This document shows positions 49,477 through 52,500 of a stretch of DNA of 52,500 bases, in pieces (the stretch's first letter is position 1; each line of letters begins with the position of its first letter). This DNA comes from Neocallimastix lanati (nom. inval.). Taxonomy: Eukaryota > Neocallimastigomycota > Neocallimastigomycetes > Neocallimastigales > Neocallimastigaceae. Made by a program: the position numbers and the translations under genes. Location: assembly GCA_016946835.1 (NCBI GenBank), contig JACVTC010000254.1, forward strand, positions 1 through 52,500, in the 5' to 3' direction. Below the pieces are notes generated by a model, which was not told where the DNA came from, did no database searches, and saw only the letters and a program-made list of their open reading frames with translations.

Positions 49477-49514
49477 TGTATATAGTAATTTAATTTTTAA
49501 ATTTAATTTTTATT

Positions 49515-49587
49515 TATTATGGCTTGCTATTTTTTTCTTAAATATTAAAATAAAATTAAATTTAAAAATAATGCGCAAGCCATAATA
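49515..49587. repeat. Inverted pair of the minisatellite core
   Basis: TATTATGGCTTGC (49515-49527) and GCAAGCCATAATA (49575-49587) form a 13-bp inverted repeat that extends imperfectly into the flanking AT sequence. Another single core (ttatggcttg) lies near 49692. Confidence 0.75.
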
Positions 49588-49785
49588 GATATAAAAATGA
49601 AATATAAATATGAAATTTATGTCAGTATTTATTAATCCTTGAATATTATAATATCATTTTAATTCAATTTAATTTTACATTTTTGCTTATATTATGGCTT
49701 GTATTAATTAATTTTATTTTTTTTTTTTTTAATTTATTTTTCTTAATTATTTCTTCATTTTATTTTTAATTCTTAAAAATTCTTA

Positions 49786-49985
49786 TTATTTATTATTTAT
49801 TTTTATTATTTATTTTTATTATTTATTTTTATTATTTATTTTTATTATTTATTTTTATTATTTATTTTTATTATTTATTTTTATTATTTATTTTTATTAT
49901 TTATTTTTATTATTTATTTTTATTATTTATTTTTATTATTTATTTTAATTGATTATTTTAATTATTTATTTTTATTATTTATTTA
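49786..49985. repeat. 13-bp AT repeat
   Basis: About a dozen tandem copies of TTTTTATTATTTA, ending with degenerate units. Confidence 0.9.
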
Positions 49986-50640
49986 GTTTTATTGTAGAAC
50001 ACTTTAATAATTTTTCAAAGTATTTCTGTACTTCATAATTAAAAAATTTTCTTCATTAACATATAGCTAAATAATATTTGTAAATAAAACTTATTTTGGT
50101 TTAATAATTTTAAAACAAGTAAATAAATATTTAAATAATAAATTTTAATATTATCTATTATCATTAAATCTATTGAAATAGATTTAAATACTTAAATACT
50201 TATTATAAAATAAATACAGTGTTTTTTTTTTGTTTATCAATTTTACATTTATATCAAAAAAAATATAAATACTATAAATAAATAGTTTTAATTTTTAAAA
50301 AATATACAATAACTTTTTAATATATATTAAGTCTAAAAAAAATATATATATATTAATTTTTTTTAAAAAAAATATTTTATATATAAATAAAAGCTTTATT
50401 ATAAAAAATAAAAATAAAAGTGGACTTTTTGATTTTAAGGGTTATGTAAAATTTAATTTATTTTTTATTTTTTTTTAATTTTTTTTTTATTTTTTTTAAA
50501 TTATTATATAATTAATTATATAAATTAAACTGTTAGGTTAGGTTTTTTATAATTAAAATAAAATTTTTTATTCAAATTGTAATATATTATTACAAATTCG
50601 ATATTATCTAACCCTCATGTCCATTATTATATTAATAAAT
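49986..50640. other. AT-rich spacer without gene
   Basis: No gene or element was recognised. Long T-runs lie near 50460-50500, and a short patch 'ttaggttaggttttttat' (50534-50551) repeats the word ttaggt twice. Confidence 0.6.
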
Positions 50641-52500
50641 TTAAATAAATATTAAATAAATATTAAATAAATACAATAAGTAAATAATAAATAATAAATA
50701 AATACAATAAATAATTAATAAATAATAAATAAATACAATAAATAATTAATAAATACAATAAATAAATACAATAAATAATTAATAAATACAATAAATAAAT
50801 ACAATAAATAATTAATAAATACAATAAATAATTATTAAATACAATAAATAAATACAATAAATAATTAATAAATAATAAATAAATACAATAAATAATTAAT
50901 AAATACAATAAATAAATACAATAAATAAATACAATAAATAAATACAATAAATAAATACAATAAATAATTAATAAATACAATAAATAAATACAATAAATAA
51001 ATACAATAAATAAATACAATAAATAATTAATAAATACAATAAATAAATACAATAAATAAATACAATAAATAATTAATAAATACAATAAATAAATACAATA
51101 AATAATTAATAAATACAATAAATAATTAATAAATACAATAAATAAATACAATAAATAATTAATAAATAATTAATAAATACAATAAATAAATACAATAAAT
51201 AATTAATAAATACAATAAATAAATACAATAAATAAATACAATAAATAATAAATAAATACAATAAATAAATACAATAAATAATTAATAAATACAATAAATA
51301 AATACAATAAATAATAAATAAATACAATAAATAATTAATAAATAATAAATAAATACAATAAATAATTAATAAATACAATAAATAAATACAATAAATAATT
51401 AATAAATACAATAAATAAATACAATAAATAAATACAATAAATAATTAATAAATACAATAAATAAATACAATAAATAATTAATAAATACAATAAATAAATA
51501 CAATAAATAAATACAATAAATAATTAATAAATACAATAAATAAATACAATAAATAATTAATAAATACAATAAATAAATACAATAAATAAATACAATAAAT
51601 AAATACAATAAATAAATACAATAAATAATTAATAAATACAATAAATAAATACAATAAATAAATACAATAAATAAATACAATAAATAATTAATAAATACAA
51701 TAAATAAATACAATAAATAATTAATAAATACAATAAATAAATACAATAAATAATTAATAAATACAATAAATAATTAATAAATACAATAAATAAATACAAT
51801 AAATAATTAATAAATAATTAATAAATACAATAAATAAATACAATAAATAATTAATAAATACAATAAATAAATACAATAAATAAATACAATAAATAATAAA
51901 TAAATACAATAAATAAATACAATAAATAATTAATAAATACAATAAATAAATACAATAAATAATAAATAAATACAATAAATAATAAATACAATAAATAATT
52001 AATATATAATTAATAAATACAATAAATAATAAATAAATACAATAAATAATAAATAAATACAATAAATAAATACAATAAATAATTAATAAATACAATAAAT
52101 AAATACAATAAATAATAAATAAATACAATAAATAATTAATAAATACAATAAATAAATACAATAAATAATAAATAAATACAATAAGTAAATACAATAAATA
52201 ATAAATAAATACAATAAATAATTAATAAATAATAAATAAATACAATATATAATTAATAAATAATAAATACAATAAATAATAAATACAATAAATAAATACA
52301 ATAAATAAATACAATAAATAATAAATACAATAAATAATTAATATATAATTAATAAATACAATAAATAATAAATAAATACAATAAATAATAAATAAATACA
52401 ATAAATAAAAATAATAAATAATTAATAAATACAATAAATAAAAACAATAAATAATAAATACAATAAATAATAAAATTAAAATAATAATATTATTATATAA
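50641..52500. repeat. Low-complexity satellite of AATAAATAC/AATAATT words
   Basis: At least 1.86 kb, running off the window end, built from 'aataaataca' and 'aataattaataaata' words in a shuffled order with longer repeats above them. It yields minus-strand frames of Y, L, F, I, V and C only, which are not proteins. Confidence 0.92.

Noticed and set aside
50663-52434. Long minus-strand open frames rich in Y, L, I, F
   Set aside because: They are translations of a simple AT repeat with no stop in one frame. Composition and repetition exclude a real protein.

Overview
This window contains almost nothing but retrotransposons. It is extremely AT-rich, nuclear, eukaryotic DNA with two intact tRNA genes, one tRNA fragment, many solo LTRs and several kilobases of AT satellite. 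I see no host protein gene. Nuclear eukaryotic origin is shown by tRNA genes that lack an encoded CCA, have Pol III boxes and end in T-runs, and by Ty3/gypsy LTR elements. The species cannot be fixed from the sequence. The base composition, homopolymer runs and a Tf1-like self-primed chromovirus would suit an AT-rich fungus (for example an anaerobic gut fungus), but that is inference.

Layout. Positions 1-6735 hold a stack of solo LTRs from at least three families (A, C, D). Three family-A LTRs there are separated by the same 5-bp target repeat, atttg. Positions 6736-13817 are element 1, an intact Ty3/gypsy element with two 862-bp LTRs and one gag-pol ORF. Positions 13818-20492 hold a solo LTR ending 11 bp before a tRNA-Ala gene, that gene, a satellite of 31-40 bp units, and older LTRs. 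Positions 20493-38450 are element 2: three chromovirus units of 5677 bp arranged LTR-int-LTR-int-LTR-int-LTR on the minus strand, with one target duplication (taatt) around the whole block. Positions 38451-38692 hold a tRNA 5' half and a tRNA-Leu gene. Positions 38693-46866 are element 3, a Ty3/gypsy element with separate gag and pol frames. Positions 46867-52500 are four satellites and spacer.

How the parts work. Elements 1 and 2 appear self-primed. The bases directly after the 5' LTR (12 and 11 nt) are complementary to LTR sequence lying 35 and 34 bp downstream of a TATA box, where transcription should start. Element 3 instead has a conventional primer site matching the tRNA-Ala in this window at 17 of 18 positions. 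It also has a complete -1 frameshift signal: heptamer TTTAAAC, a 7-nt spacer and a predicted H-type pseudoknot at the gag stop. Three insertions lie just upstream of tRNA sequences, each with its 5' end facing the tRNA.

The most unusual signals are RNA- or DNA-structural. First, the LTRs are chains of perfect inverted repeats whose arms change together between divergent copies. Second, the leaders of elements 1 and 3 share a branched RNA architecture with an invariant single-strand motif and a 10-nt apical loop on unrelated stems. Third, the element 3 leader carries eight tandem hairpins that keep pairing despite base changes. All folds were derived by eye and have not been tested by computation.
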